DNA of 64,000 bases from an uncultured Oscillospiraceae bacterium (GCA_949841465.1 CATKZW010000001.1:59916-123915); one strand, 5' to 3'. Positions 1 to 10,276 are shown, counted from the first letter of the stretch. Translations and numbers: made by a program. The notes: generated from the letters alone by a model not told the origin.

Positions 1-79
1 GCTGGCGGACACCGGGGACATCACCAGCACCTGTGTGATTCCCTCGCCCCACAAGGGCCTGCTGGAGAAGCTGAATTGA
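1..79 (+). CDS. Bacterial microcompartment shell protein, C-terminal fragment (gene starts upstream of window)
   Basis: Frame-2 reading gives LADTGDITSTCVIPSPHKGLLEKLN*, resembling the BMC-domain C-terminal 'VIPxPH' ending; precedes EutS and EutP. Confidence 0.6.
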   Translation, partial: LADTGDITSTCVIPSPHKGLLEKLN

Positions 80-154
80 CGTTTTCAAGCCGTGCCCGGC
101 CGGCGTTCCGGCCGGGCCGGCACCATATCAAAACCGTGAAGGAGTGTGCCGGCC

Positions 155-553
155 ATGGACAGAGAACCACTTGACAGCCTGCTGAAATTCGGCGCGACGA
201 CGGAGGGCAAGATCCGTCTCATCCAGGAGACGGTCCCCGGCAAGCAGGTGACCCTGGCCCACATCATTGCCAGCCCGGACGAGATCATCTACCGGAAGCT
301 GGGCCTGGACCCCGAAATCGACTACAAGCAGTCTGCCATCGGCATCTGCTGCCTGTGCCCGTCGGAGACGGCGGTTATTGCGGGGGATATCGCCCTGAAA
401 ACCTCCAAGGTGGAGATGGGCTTTATCGACCGGTTCAGCGGCACGCTGATCTTCACCGGGCGCATTTCCAACGTGCAGTCGGCCATGCAGGGCATCACCA
501 ACTTTTTGCAGAACAAGCTTGGCTTTACTGTGTGTGAGATCACCAAGACATGA
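155..553 (+). CDS. eutS: EutS/PduU-like BMC shell protein
   Basis: ORF MDREPLDSLLKFG...IRLIQETVPGKQVTLAHIIASPD...; ATG at 155 with upstream GGAG; typical EutS sequence. Confidence 0.85.
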   Translation: MDREPLDSLLKFGATTEGKIRLIQETVPGKQVTLAHIIASPDEIIYRKLGLDPEIDYKQSAIGICCLCPSETAVIAGDIALKTSKVEMGFIDRFSGTLIFTGRISNVQSAMQGITNFLQNKLGFTVCEITKT

Positions 554-1056
554 AGAAGATCATGTTTGTGGGCCGCAGCGAGTGCGGCAAAACCACCCTC
601 ACCCAGGCGCTGCGGGGAGGCACCATCGCCTACCACAAGACCCAGTATGTCAACCACCACAGCGTGGTCATTGACACGCCGGGGGAGTACGCCCAGACAG
701 CCAACCTGGGCCGGGCGCTGGCGCTGTTCTCCTATGAGGCGGACGTGGTGGGGCTGCTGCTGAGCACCATTGAGCCCTATTCGCTGTACCCGCCGGCGGT
801 GGCAGCCAACTGCAACCGGCCGGTGATCGGCATCGTCACCCAGATTGACCAGGAGAAGGGCAACATTGAGCGGGCCCACAACTGGCTGAAAATGACCGGG
901 GCGGACCCCATCTTCCACGTCAGCTCCTATACCGGGGAGGGGATCTGGCAGATCCTCAACTACTTGAAGGAGCCGGGGGACGTACTCCCCTGGGAGACGG
1001 AGGAGGAGGCAAACCGACGCCGTATTATCTTGTCCGACAAGGATGGGGACATCTGA
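550..1056 (+). CDS. eutP: EutP/PduV family GTPase
   Basis: MKKIMFVGRSECGKTTLTQAL P-loop, VIDTPGEY, TQID motifs; overlaps eutS stop. Confidence 0.9.
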   Translation: MKKIMFVGRSECGKTTLTQALRGGTIAYHKTQYVNHHSVVIDTPGEYAQTANLGRALALFSYEADVVGLLLSTIEPYSLYPPAVAANCNRPVIGIVTQIDQEKGNIERAHNWLKMTGADPIFHVSSYTGEGIWQILNYLKEPGDVLPWETEEEANRRRIILSDKDGDI

Positions 1057-1104
1057 AAAAGTCCAGCCAATGGAGTTTTTTATCCATCGGCTGGACTTTT
1101 TTTG
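1056..1104 (+). terminator. Rho-independent terminator after eutP
   Basis: AAAAAGTCCAGCC...GGCTGGACTTTTTTT hairpin plus T-run. Confidence 0.85.
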
Positions 1105-1167
1105 CCCTCAGCCGCAGTACACATATGCGCCCGGAGGGGAAAGGACAGCGGCGACAAATAGTTACGA

Positions 1168-1196
1168 TTGACAAGGGAAGGGGGATTCGATATCAT
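1168..1196 (+). promoter_or_regulatory. Sigma-A type promoter for DUF4430/ECF pair
   Basis: TTGACA (1168) - 17 nt - TATCAT (1191). Confidence 0.55.
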
Positions 1197-1245
1197 CAAC
1201 ATACAGGTGGGGACATGCCCCGCCGAGATGGAAGGAGAGAAATCG

Positions 1246-1644
1246 ATGAAAAACAACAACAAAATCGTCGTGATTGGCGCGGTAGTTCTGGCCGTCCTGC
1301 TGATTGTGCTGGGCAGCGTTTGGGCCGCCACCCGTCCCGCCACCGAGGATGGAAGCAAGAAGATCACCGTTGAGGTGATGCACAAGGATGGGAGCACGAA
1401 GACCTTCAACTGCACCACCACGGAGGAATATTTGGCCCCGGTGCTGGTGAGCGAGAAGATTGTGGAGGATAACCAGGGGGAATACGGCCTGTACATCCTG
1501 GTGGCAGACGGGGAGCGGGCCGACTACGCTGAAGATGGCGCGTACTGGTCTCTGCTCCAGAACGGTGAGGCCGCGGCAACTGGCGCCAGCGAAGTGGTCA
1601 TACACGACGGCGACAGCTTCTCCTTGGTCTATACTGTTGCGTAA
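1246..1644 (+). CDS. DUF4430-domain membrane-anchored/secreted protein
   Basis: N-terminal TM then KKITVEVMHKDGSTKTFNCTTTEEYLAPVL...YGLYILVADG...YWSLLQNGEAAATGASEVVIHDGDSFSLVYT; RBS AAGGAGAG. Confidence 0.7.
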   Translation: MKNNNKIVVIGAVVLAVLLIVLGSVWAATRPATEDGSKKITVEVMHKDGSTKTFNCTTTEEYLAPVLVSEKIVEDNQGEYGLYILVADGERADYAEDGAYWSLLQNGEAAATGASEVVIHDGDSFSLVYTVA

Positions 1645-2197
1645 CCGAAACGCCAAGCTGGGCCTGAGCCTGTCGGAGGTGGCTCTGTTCGGCATCCTTG
1701 GCGGCATGACCTTTGCCGCCAAGGTGGTGATGGCAGGCCTGCCCAACATCGAGCCGGTGTCCCTGATGATAATGCTGTTCGCCGTCACCTTCGGGCGCAA
1801 GGCGGTGTACCCCATCTACGTCTATGTGCTGATGGAGTTTGTCCTGTATGGGCTGAACCTGTGGTCCATCAATTACCTGTACGTCTGGCTGGTGCTGGCG
1901 GGGGCGGCCTGGCTGTGCCGGGGAATGACCAATCCCCTGGGCTGGGCCGTCCTGTCCGGGATATTTGGGCTGCTGTTCGGCACACTGTGCGCCCCGGTAT
2001 ACTTCATCACCGGCGGCTGGGCCTACGGGGTGACTTGGTGGATCAACAGCATCCCCTTTGACATTCTCCACTGCGTGGGTAACTTTGTGGTGGCCCTGGT
2101 GCTGTTCGTCCCCCTGCGCTATGTGCTGGACCGGCTGTACCGGGGGATGAAGAAGGGGGGCAGTGCGCCCCCGCCGCCTCCGGGCAGTGAGATGTGA
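1637..2197 (+). CDS. ECF transporter S component
   Basis: Six-helix hydrophobic protein LRNRNAKLGLSLSEVALFGILGGMTFAAKVVMAGLPNIEPVSLMIML...; TTG start overlapping the upstream stop. Confidence 0.75.
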   Translation: MRNRNAKLGLSLSEVALFGILGGMTFAAKVVMAGLPNIEPVSLMIMLFAVTFGRKAVYPIYVYVLMEFVLYGLNLWSINYLYVWLVLAGAAWLCRGMTNPLGWAVLSGIFGLLFGTLCAPVYFITGGWAYGVTWWINSIPFDILHCVGNFVVALVLFVPLRYVLDRLYRGMKKGGSAPPPPPGSEM

Positions 2198-2210
2198 GCT
2201 GAACATTCAG

Positions 2211-2244
2211 GACGGGCGGCAGCTTCGCTGCCGCCCGCTTTTTG
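2211..2244 (+). terminator. Rho-independent terminator
   Basis: GCGGGCGGCAGCttcgCTGCCGCCCGCTTTTT-type hairpin. Confidence 0.85.
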
Positions 2245-2245
2245 C

Positions 2246-2293
2246 AGGAAAACAGGGCCGGAGGACGTCAGTCCCCCAGCCCTGCTGTTTTCC
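2246..2293 (-). terminator. Terminator of the ABC transporter operon (minus strand)
   Basis: GGAAAACAG(cag)GGC...GCCCTGTTTTCC inverted repeat right after the stop at 2301. Confidence 0.55.
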
Positions 2294-2300
2294 GTATGGA

Positions 2301-3920
2301 TCAGAACTTCAAGCTCCCCTGGGCGATGCACCGGCCGCTTCTGCGGTCGAAGAGGAGCACGCCGTCCCCGGATACGTCGATGTGCACCCTGGAGCCGATG
2401 GTGAACAGCGTGCTGCCGAACACCACGCCGGTGAGCAGGAAATCCCCCAAACGCACTTTAATGGTGGACTCCATGCCGGTGGGCATGGCGCCGTAGATCT
2501 CGCCCTCCAGCGCGCCGCCCTCCACAATGTCAATGAACTCGGGCCGCACGCCCAGCACCAGGTCCTCGTCGGTGAGCACCGGGTCCTCCTGGAGGGAGAA
2601 GTCCTCGTCTTCCACCTTGTCGATGTGGTAGCGGAACGTCTCGTCTTTGTTGCCCTTTTCCACAAAGCCCTTTTCCGCCGCCTTCTTCTTGTGTTCCTCG
2701 GCGGCTTTGGCGTCCTGGGCGTCCCGGGCCTTAAACCAGCCGGGCAGGTCCAGGGGTTTGGCGGGCTGGAACACCGCCTTCTTGTCCCCCAGGACAGTGA
2801 GTTCCACCCCGCCGTCGGCGCGCTGCTTCCCCTTGGCCTCGATGAAGTTAATGGAGGGGTTGCCCACAAAGTCGGCCACAAACAGGTTGTTAGGGCGGTT
2901 GTAGACGGTCAGCGGCGCGTCATACTGCTGGAGCACGCCGTTGTTGATCAGGCAGATCTGGGTGGCCAGGGTCATGGCCTCCATCTGGTCGTGGGTGACG
3001 TAGACAAAGGTGGAGCCGGTCTCCACATGGAGGCGCTGGAGCTCGTAGCGCATCTCCAGGCGCAGCTTGGCGTCCAGATTGGACAGGGGCTCGTCCATGA
3101 ACAGCACGGAGGGCTCCGGGGCCAGGGTGCGGGCGATGGCCACCCGCTGCTGCTGGCCGCCGGACAGCTCGGCGGGGTAGCGGTCCATGAACATGCCGAT
3201 CTTCACAATGCGGGACACCCGGCGGACGGACAGGTCGATCTCCTCGCGGGTCAGCTTCCGGGTTTCCATCACCACCTGCCCGCCCTGCACCACCTGGAAC
3301 TCGTCGTTCAGGGTCTGGGCCTTGCGGGCGGCCTCCACCTTGGCCTGGAGGGCGGCAATCTCGCCGGACACGTCCTTGTTCTGCTCCAGGTGATAGCCGT
3401 ACAGCTTCTTGGCGGTGTACAGGGAGATGGTAAAAGCGTCGATTAGCTTGATGTACGCCTTTTTCTCGTCGATTTTGCCCTTCTTGTCCCGGCACTCCTC
3501 CACGATCTTGGCCGCCTCGGCGGGATTCTTCAGAATCTCCGCCAGCCGGGCGGCGTTCTTGGCCTCGAAGTCGGTCTTGGGCAGGGGCTCCTTGATGTTG
3601 GACAGGCCAAAGGCGATGTTCTGGTACACCGTCATGTTGGGCCACAGGGCGTAGTTCTGGAACAGGAAGCCCACCTTCCGCTTGTTGGCGGGGACGTTGA
3701 TGCCCAGGGCGCTGTCGAACACCACCTTGTCGCCGATGGTGATGCGGCCGCTGGTGGGGGTCTCCAGCCCGGCGATCATGCGCAGGGTGGTGGTCTTGCC
3801 GCAGCCGGAGGGGCCCAGCAGGGTGACAAAGGCGTTGTCCTGGATGACCAGGTCCAGGTCGTCCACGGCATAGAATTTGTTCCACCGCTTGGTAATATGC
3901 TCTAATCTGATTTCAGGCAT
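2301..3920 (-). CDS. ABC transporter ATP-binding protein (Fe3+/phosphonate/sugar type) with long insertion
   Basis: Walker [11 protein letters not shown]-loop [10 protein letters not shown], signature LSGGQQQ, Walker [13 protein letters not shown]. Confidence 0.9.
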   Translation of the reverse strand: MPEIRLEHITKRWNKFYAVDDLDLVIQDNAFVTLLGPSGCGKTTTLRMIAGLETPTSGRITIGDKVVFDSALGINVPANKRKVGFLFQNYALWPNMTVYQNIAFGLSNIKEPLPKTDFEAKNAARLAEILKNPAEAAKIVEECRDKKGKIDEKKAYIKLIDAFTISLYTAKKLYGYHLEQNKDVSGEIAALQAKVEAARKAQTLNDEFQVVQGGQVVMETRKLTREEIDLSVRRVSRIVKIGMFMDRYPAELSGGQQQRVAIARTLAPEPSVLFMDEPLSNLDAKLRLEMRYELQRLHVETGSTFVYVTHDQMEAMTLATQICLINNGVLQQYDAPLTVYNRPNNLFVADFVGNPSINFIEAKGKQRADGGVELTVLGDKKAVFQPAKPLDLPGWFKARDAQDAKAAEEHKKKAAEKGFVEKGNKDETFRYHIDKVEDEDFSLQEDPVLTDEDLVLGVRPEFIDIVEGGALEGEIYGAMPTGMESTIKVRLGDFLLTGVVFGSTLFTIGSRVHIDVSGDGVLLFDRRSGRCIAQGSLKF

Positions 3921-3923
3921 GGT

Positions 3924-5753
3924 TTAACCTCCTATTCCCTTGTCCAGGCTGGCCCCGGTGACCTTGTTGACCAGGGTGTTGCACACCAGGATGGTGACGA
4001 TCAGAATCAGGTTGATACCGCTGGAGAAGGCGTACAGGCCCATCTCGTCAAAGTAGTCCAAAGTGGTGGACAGGATGAAGCCCTGGGTGCACAGCAGCAG
4101 GAACAGGGACAGCTCCCGCAGGCAGGTCATGAAGGGCAGCAGGTAGCCGCTGATGATGGACGACTTCTGGATGGGGATGATGATGCGGGTCATGCGCTTG
4201 ATCCAAGGGATGTCCTGGATGATGGCTGCCTCCTCGATCTCGCCGGACAGCTGGAGCATGGAGTTCAGCGAGCTGCGGCTGGCAAAGGGGATGTACTTCA
4301 CGGTGCCGGCGATGATGAGCAGGGTGTAGGTGTTGAACAGGTTGACGTACTGGTTGGAGAACAGGATGAAGAAGGCCACGCCCACGGCAATGGAGGGCAT
4401 GAGGTAGGGCAGGAAGGCCATGCTGTTGACGTAGTTGGCCCATTTACTTCGCCGGTTTTTGGCCACGGCGTAGCCGATAAGGGTGCCGATGGTGCCCGCC
4501 AGCAGGGCGCAGGACACGCTGACCAGCATGGTGCCCCGGAAGGCCCGCCAGATGGTCTCGTTATGGAGGATGCCCTTCTGGCCGTACATGCCGTTCTCCG
4601 ACACGTTTTCGTCGGTGATCCACCACTTGGTGGTCAGGTTGCTGGGGTCCCCGGTGTACAGGAAGGAGTAGTCGCCGGGGTTGGGCAGGAAGGTCTCAAA
4701 GGCAAAGGACACAATGGGGAAGATGCTGGTGAAGAAGGTGACGACCACCAGCACCAGGGCAATGACGTACTTGCCCACGCGGCCCAGGTTGAACTTGGAG
4801 CTCTGCCCCGCCTTGCCGGAGACGGTGGTGTAGCTCTTCCGGCTGGTGAGGGAGAGCTGGTTGAGGAACATGATTGCCACGCCGAACACCATCATGATGA
4901 TAGCCAGGATGCTGGCCTCGCCGGTGAACTTGGAGTTCATGGACACATACTTGGTGGACAGGGTGGTCAGGCCCAGGTAGTGGGGCACCGGGTAGGAGCC
5001 CATGGAGCTGCCGAACACCAGCAGGATGGTGGACAGGATGGCGGGCTTCACCATGGGCAGGGTGATCTTGAGCATGGTCTTCCACCTGGGGGTGTCCAGG
5101 ATGGTGGCGGCCTCCTCCAGGTTGGCGTCCATGTTGCGGAAGATGCCGCCGATGAGGATGTAGGCGAAGGGGGCGTAGTGCAGGCCCAGCACCACCAGGC
5201 TGGGGAACAGCCCCTTGCACCACCACAGGGGCATCTGAATGCCGAACATGGCGGCCAGCAGGCCGTTGGAGCCGCCGGTGACGGCGTTGGAGTTGAACAG
5301 GTTCTGCCACACCACGGCCAGGGTCCACTGGGGCATGATGTAGGGGAAGATGAAGATGGAGCTGAGGTATTTCCGCCAGGCCAGGTTGGTGCGGGTGACC
5401 AGGAAGGCGAACACGCCGCCGAACAGGATGGACACCACGCAGGTGCCCACCGCCAGCCAGACGGTGTTCAGCAGCGGGGTCCACAGGTTGGCCTTGGCCA
5501 GGCCGCTGGTGAACAGGTCGATGTAGTTCACCACGGTGTAGCCCGAGGTCTGGCCGGTGAGGTGGGCGTCGATGGTGCCGGGGTGGATCTTAAACGTGTC
5601 CTCCACGATGGCCACGATGGGGGCCACGGTGCTAAAGGTGAGCACAATGCCCATCAGCAGCAGGATCACGTTGTGGGGCTTGGAGAAAAAGGTTTTCACC
5701 TTGTTGAGCAGGATGGTGGAGCGGCTTGCCTGGAGGGTGTTGGACTGGCCCAT
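3924..5753 (-). CDS. ABC transporter permease, fused double BPD_transp domain (ferric/phosphonate type)
   Basis: 609-aa polytopic protein with two permease halves; EAA-like loops ('NLEEAATILDTPRWKTMLKITLPM', 'EIEEAAIIQDIPWIKRMTRIIIPI'). Confidence 0.9.
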   Translation of the reverse strand: MGQSNTLQASRSTILLNKVKTFFSKPHNVILLLMGIVLTFSTVAPIVAIVEDTFKIHPGTIDAHLTGQTSGYTVVNYIDLFTSGLAKANLWTPLLNTVWLAVGTCVVSILFGGVFAFLVTRTNLAWRKYLSSIFIFPYIMPQWTLAVVWQNLFNSNAVTGGSNGLLAAMFGIQMPLWWCKGLFPSLVVLGLHYAPFAYILIGGIFRNMDANLEEAATILDTPRWKTMLKITLPMVKPAILSTILLVFGSSMGSYPVPHYLGLTTLSTKYVSMNSKFTGEASILAIIMMVFGVAIMFLNQLSLTSRKSYTTVSGKAGQSSKFNLGRVGKYVIALVLVVVTFFTSIFPIVSFAFETFLPNPGDYSFLYTGDPSNLTTKWWITDENVSENGMYGQKGILHNETIWRAFRGTMLVSVSCALLAGTIGTLIGYAVAKNRRSKWANYVNSMAFLPYLMPSIAVGVAFFILFSNQYVNLFNTYTLLIIAGTVKYIPFASRSSLNSMLQLSGEIEEAAIIQDIPWIKRMTRIIIPIQKSSIISGYLLPFMTCLRELSLFLLLCTQGFILSTTLDYFDEMGLYAFSSGINLILIVTILVCNTLVNKVTGASLDKGIGG

Positions 5754-5864
5754 GAGATCACTCCTTTATGGCACGCGCCCCTGGCCCCGTTGATCCAGGC
5801 GGCCAGGGGTGCGTGTAATGCGCTAACGGTTCAAAACGGTCTCTTTCTTAAAACCAGGGACTGA

Positions 5865-7289
5865 TCATCCGGCGTACTTGCTCAGCATCTCGATCCAGCT
5901 GCCTACGGTGAAGGAGACGGAGGCGCAGTACTCGGGGTCCTCCAGCACCAGTTTGCCGTCGGTGGTCCACCACTCGTAGCCACGGTCGTTCTTGGCCTCG
6001 AACTCCACGGTGGTGCCGTCCTCAGCCATGCCGCCCTTGGAGTGGCCGTATTTCGCCTCGGTTTCCGCGGCCACGGTGGGATTGGAGGAGTAGCCGCCCA
6101 TGTCCTTGCCCCAGGCGGAGAAGCCGTCCACGGTCTCGGTCATATAGGCGATGAAGGCGCAGGCGGTCCAGGGCAGGGGGCTGTTGTCGGTGACGAACAG
6201 GTAGTGGCAGTAGCCGTAGCCGCCGATGCCGGTGTAGCCGTCGTCATAGGCCGCCACGTTGATGTTGTTCACGGACACGGAGCTGGACTCCTCCACGCTG
6301 CGGAGCTTGGAGTACACCAGCAGGCCGAACTGGTCGGTGGCGGACTGGTCCACCAGGGTGTTGCAGATGGGGCCGTCGTCGGTCTGGGCGTTGTAGCTCT
6401 CCACCCACAGCTTGATCCACGCCAGGGCGTAGGCGCCGTTCTCGCCCAGGCCCAGGTCGGAGGCGTCGGACTTCATCTCGTTGATGACGGGCTGGAAGTA
6501 GGCCTGCTCGTCGGCGCTCAGCGCGTCAAAGGCCTCCTTCAGCCAGGCGGCGTAGGTGTCTTGGGTCAGCATGTACAGGAAATTCTTGCCCACGATCTCG
6601 GAGTCGATGTCCATGTACAGGCCGTGCTCGCCCTCGGCCACGAAGTCCCAGCAGTTGTCATAGGTCTTGGAGCCGGTGTTGTTGTACATGAAGACCTTGT
6701 TCAGGGTCTGGAGGGCCAGATAGCCGTCATAGCCGTCGGCGGTCACGCCGTTGGCCTCGGCCCACTCCTTGGGGATAAAGGTGTCCAGGATGCCGGTCTG
6801 CACCATCTTGGACTCGATCTGGTTGCCGTCCTGGATGAGGGTCATGGCGAAAGTGCCCTGGGGCTTCAGGGAGTCGGCGGAGAGCTGGTCGAAGATCTTG
6901 TTGTTCTTGGGCTGCTGCCAGTCAAACTCCATGGTGTAGCTGGAGTCGATGGACTGGAGGTACTCGATGAACAGGGGCAGAGCGCTCTTGCCGCGGCTGG
7001 AGTTGCCCACGCCGAAGAAGGTCTTGCCGTTGGACTCCTCAATGGCCTTGGCGGCCAGCTCATCCAGGGTCATGCCCTCGGCTTCCTTGATGATCTTCTG
7101 CACCTCGCTCAGGTTGGCGTCGTCGGGCTTTGCGGGCTCCGGCGTGCTCTGACCCGCGGGGGCGGAGGGCTCGGTGCTCTCTGTCCCGGTGGGGGGTGCG
7201 CTATTGGCGGCGGGGGAGCCGCCGCAGGCGGCCAGGCTGAGCACCATGGCGGAGGCCAGCAGCAGGGACATCAGCTTTTTCAGTTTCAT
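5865..7289 (-). CDS. ABC transporter extracellular solute-binding lipoprotein
   Basis: MKLKKLMSLLLASAMVLSLAACGGS lipobox; start set at 7289 (RBS GGAGGATTTG upstream), not the 8342 of the ORF track. Confidence 0.88.
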   Translation of the reverse strand: MKLKKLMSLLLASAMVLSLAACGGSPAANSAPPTGTESTEPSAPAGQSTPEPAKPDDANLSEVQKIIKEAEGMTLDELAAKAIEESNGKTFFGVGNSSRGKSALPLFIEYLQSIDSSYTMEFDWQQPKNNKIFDQLSADSLKPQGTFAMTLIQDGNQIESKMVQTGILDTFIPKEWAEANGVTADGYDGYLALQTLNKVFMYNNTGSKTYDNCWDFVAEGEHGLYMDIDSEIVGKNFLYMLTQDTYAAWLKEAFDALSADEQAYFQPVINEMKSDASDLGLGENGAYALAWIKLWVESYNAQTDDGPICNTLVDQSATDQFGLLVYSKLRSVEESSSVSVNNINVAAYDDGYTGIGGYGYCHYLFVTDNSPLPWTACAFIAYMTETVDGFSAWGKDMGGYSSNPTVAAETEAKYGHSKGGMAEDGTTVEFEAKNDRGYEWWTTDGKLVLEDPEYCASVSFTVGSWIEMLSKYAG

Positions 7290-7541
7290 ATCAAATCCTC
7301 CTTCGTCATTTCTGACAAATTCAACGGGGATATCCAAAGCCCCATCGTCATTTTCATTATAACGGGCTTTGGAAAAATTGAACAGGGGACAAACCTGCGT
7401 TTTTTTGGAAAATTCTGCGGAAGTTGTGGAAAACTGATGAAAAGCTTTTGACAGCTGTGGTATAATTGTAGAAATCAACAAAGCGGAGCGGCCCTCTCCC
7501 CGGCGCGGGGGACAGGGCCGCGTACTTCGGGAGGTGTCACG

Positions 7542-8570
7542 GTGAAACGACCTATCCTGCCTGTCCTGCTGGCCCTGGTCCTGCTGATGGGCCTGACGGC
7601 CTGCGCTGTCCAGGGGGGCTCCCCCGCCCCGGACTACGCCCCCGATGAGGCCCACCGGCTGGTGGTGTACACCTCCCACAAGGAGGAGGTGTGGCGGCCC
7701 ATCGTCAAGGAGTTTGAGGAGCGCACCGGCATCTGGGTGGACGTGGTGTACGGGGCCACCAGCGAGCTGCTGGAGCGGCTGGCCCAGGAGGAGAAGTCCC
7801 CCCAGGCGGACGTGATGTTCGGCGGCGGCGTGGAGAGCCTGGAGACCTACCGGGACTGCTTCGTCCCCTATACCTGCGCCGGAGCGGACCACATTTTGGA
7901 GCAGTTCCGCGCTCCGGAGGATTTGTGGACCCCCTTCTCCGCCCTGCCGGTGGTGCTGGTGTACAACCCCAAGCTGGTGTCCCCCGGTCAGGTCAACAGC
8001 TGGGACGACCTGCTGGACCCGGAGCTGAAGGGCCGGATCGCCTTCACCGACCCGGCGGTGTCCGGCTCGTCCTACACGGGGCTGGTCACCATGCTGTCCG
8101 CCCTGGGGGGCGAGCGGGATGAGGTCATCCGCCGGTTTGCCGAAAACCTGGGGGGCGTGCAGCTGGACTCCTCCGGCGGCGTACCCTCCGCCGTGGCCGA
8201 CGGCAGCGCCCTGGTGGGGGTTACCCTGGAGGAGACCGCTTTGAAGCGCATGGCCGACGGCATGGACGTGGCCATGGTGTACCCCGAGGACGGGGTGAGC
8301 TGCGTCCCTGACGGCAGCGCCGTGGTGCGGGGTGCGCCCCACGAGGAGAACGCCCGGCTGTTTTTGGACTTCACTGTCAGCCGGGAGGTGCAGGAGATGG
8401 TGGCGGGCCGGTTCTGCCGCCGCTCCGTCCGGGACGACGTGGAGCCCTTGGCCGACCTGCCCGCCCTGGACGAGCTGCCCATTGCCGACTACGACCTGGA
8501 CCAGGCCGTCCGGGACCGGGACGCCATCCTCATGACCTGGGCCTTCTACTTCGGGGGGGACGCGCCATGA
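7542..8570 (+). CDS. Periplasmic/extracellular solute-binding protein (ferric-type) linked to a two-component system
   Basis: Lipobox LMGLTACAVQ; YTSHKEEVWRPIVKEFEERTGIWVDVVYGATSELLERL typical SBP. Confidence 0.88.
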   Translation: MKRPILPVLLALVLLMGLTACAVQGGSPAPDYAPDEAHRLVVYTSHKEEVWRPIVKEFEERTGIWVDVVYGATSELLERLAQEEKSPQADVMFGGGVESLETYRDCFVPYTCAGADHILEQFRAPEDLWTPFSALPVVLVYNPKLVSPGQVNSWDDLLDPELKGRIAFTDPAVSGSSYTGLVTMLSALGGERDEVIRRFAENLGGVQLDSSGGVPSAVADGSALVGVTLEETALKRMADGMDVAMVYPEDGVSCVPDGSAVVRGAPHEENARLFLDFTVSREVQEMVAGRFCRRSVRDDVEPLADLPALDELPIADYDLDQAVRDRDAILMTWAFYFGGDAP

Positions 8571-10276
8571 AAAAAACGCCCACGGTATCCTTCCGGGCGC
8601 GGCTGTTTCTGGCGTTTCTGGCGGCGGCGCTGGTGCCGCTGCTGATCTGCTCCGCCATGCTCCTGCAGATATTCCGCCTGCGCATGACCGACGCCGCCGC
8701 CGAGGAGGTACAGGACCAGCTCAACAGCGCCCTCCGCGCCCTGGACGAGGGGTATCAGGGCTTTGCCGCCGCTGTGGACGCGCTGGCGGATGACCCGCTG
8801 GTGCTGGCCGCCCTGACCGGCGGCGGGGTGGAGGACACCCGGGTGTACGCCCGGCTCTTTGCCGCCACCGGTTCCGCCCGGGACTGCGCCCGGTTCGACC
8901 TGTACGACAGGGAGGGCAATTGGCGCTACTCCACCCGGACTGTCCCGGCGGAGCGGCAGCTCCCGCTGAACTGGGGGGCGCTGTACCGGGCGGAGGAGGG
9001 CGGAGGGCTGGCCTTCACCTGCTGCGAGGACCCTGCCGACAGTGCCGCCCCCCTGCTCCGGGGAGCGGCGGCGCTGTCGGACCGGGCGGGGGACCGGGCA
9101 GGCTACGTGGTGGTCAGCCTGTACCAGTCCGACCTGCGCCAGCTGGTGGAGGGAACCTACGGCGCCCAGGGCACGCTGATCCTGCTCAGCGACTACTGGC
9201 GGCCGGTGTACTGCGCCCAGCCCTCCCTGGCCGTCTCCCTGGCCCCGGCCCTGAGAAGCCGCCTGCTGTCCGGCCAGGGGCTGGAGGGGTTCTCCGATGA
9301 TTTCTCCTACAGCGTGGAGCACCATGCCCCCATGGGGCTGTATCTGGTCCTCCGGCGGCCCCGGCTGTTCAACCGGGGCACCATGGGGCTGCTGTACACC
9401 GTCAGCGCCTCCAGCGCCCTGATCTGCGTGGTCATCTCCGTGGTCATGAGCCTGAGCCTGAGCCGACAGATGTTCCGGCCCATCGCCCGGCTCCGGGGGG
9501 CCATCCGGGAGGTGGAGCAGGACAACCTGGACGTGCAGGTGGCCCAGTACCGGGACGACGAGCTGGGGGAGCTGGCCCGGCGGTTCAACACCATGGTGGC
9601 CGCCCTCAAGCGCAACCGGGAGCAGCTGGTGGAAAACCAGCGGGAGTTAAATGAGGTGCAGATCCGCATGCTCCAGGCCCAGCTCAACCCCCATTTCCTG
9701 TGCAACACCCTGGACACCATGAAGTGGATCAGCAAGATCAACAAGGTCCCCCAGGTGGCGCTGATGTCCACCAATCTGGCGGATATCCTGCGCTTCTGCA
9801 TCTCGCCGGAGGAGTTCGCCCCCCTGGGCCGGGAGGCGGAAATTTTGGAGCGCTACATTGAGATACAGCGCATCCGGCTGTCCAACTCCTTCACCTTCAC
9901 CCTGGCCCTGCCTGGGGAGCTGACGGACTGCCTGGTGCCCAAAATGATCCTCCAGCCCATCGTGGAAAACGCCATCCTCCACGGGGTGGATGGCCTGGAG
10001 GACGGGGCGGTGGCGGTGGACGTCGCCCAGGAGGGGGACGGCATGCTGCGCGTCACCGTGGCGGACAACGGCGGGGGGTTCCCCCCCGAGATGCTGGGGC
10101 CCTTCCGCCAATCCGGCCGGCGGTCGGGGCATTTGGGGCTTTACAATGTGGACACCATCCTGTTAAAGTATTATGGGGAGGGCTGCGGCCTGACCCTGAA
10201 CAACGGGGCGGGGGGCACAGGCGCCGTAGTGACGGCCACCCTGCCCATCCGCCGGGAGGAGGGAGCGGAATGCTGA
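8567..10276 (+). CDS. YesM-family sensor histidine kinase
   Basis: TM-extracellular domain-TM-HAMP; LQAQLNPHFLCNTLDTMKW (His_kinase family), HATPase VENAILHGVDG...VADNGGGF. Confidence 0.92.
   Translation: MKKTPTVSFRARLFLAFLAAALVPLLICSAMLLQIFRLRMTDAAAEEVQDQLNSALRALDEGYQGFAAAVDALADDPLVLAALTGGGVEDTRVYARLFAATGSARDCARFDLYDREGNWRYSTRTVPAERQLPLNWGALYRAEEGGGLAFTCCEDPADSAAPLLRGAAALSDRAGDRAGYVVVSLYQSDLRQLVEGTYGAQGTLILLSDYWRPVYCAQPSLAVSLAPALRSRLLSGQGLEGFSDDFSYSVEHHAPMGLYLVLRRPRLFNRGTMGLLYTVSASSALICVVISVVMSLSLSRQMFRPIARLRGAIREVEQDNLDVQVAQYRDDELGELARRFNTMVAALKRNREQLVENQRELNEVQIRMLQAQLNPHFLCNTLDTMKWISKINKVPQVALMSTNLADILRFCISPEEFAPLGREAEILERYIEIQRIRLSNSFTFTLALPGELTDCLVPKMILQPIVENAILHGVDGLEDGAVAVDVAQEGDGMLRVTVADNGGGFPPEMLGPFRQSGRRSGHLGLYNVDTILLKYYGEGCGLTLNNGAGGTGAVVTATLPIRREEGAEC

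Noticed and set aside
1104-1245. Possible cobalamin riboswitch upstream of the DUF4430/ECF pair
   Set aside because: Region too short and lacks recognisable B12-box sequence; only a promoter and a small hairpin
2163-3446. Long plus-strand ORF opposite the ABC ATPase
   Set aside because: Gly/His/Gln/Val-rich antisense shadow of a conserved gene in high-GC DNA; no family motifs or RBS
4563-5864. 433-aa plus-strand ORF opposite the ABC permease
   Set aside because: Antisense shadow ORF, low-complexity H/G/E/Q composition
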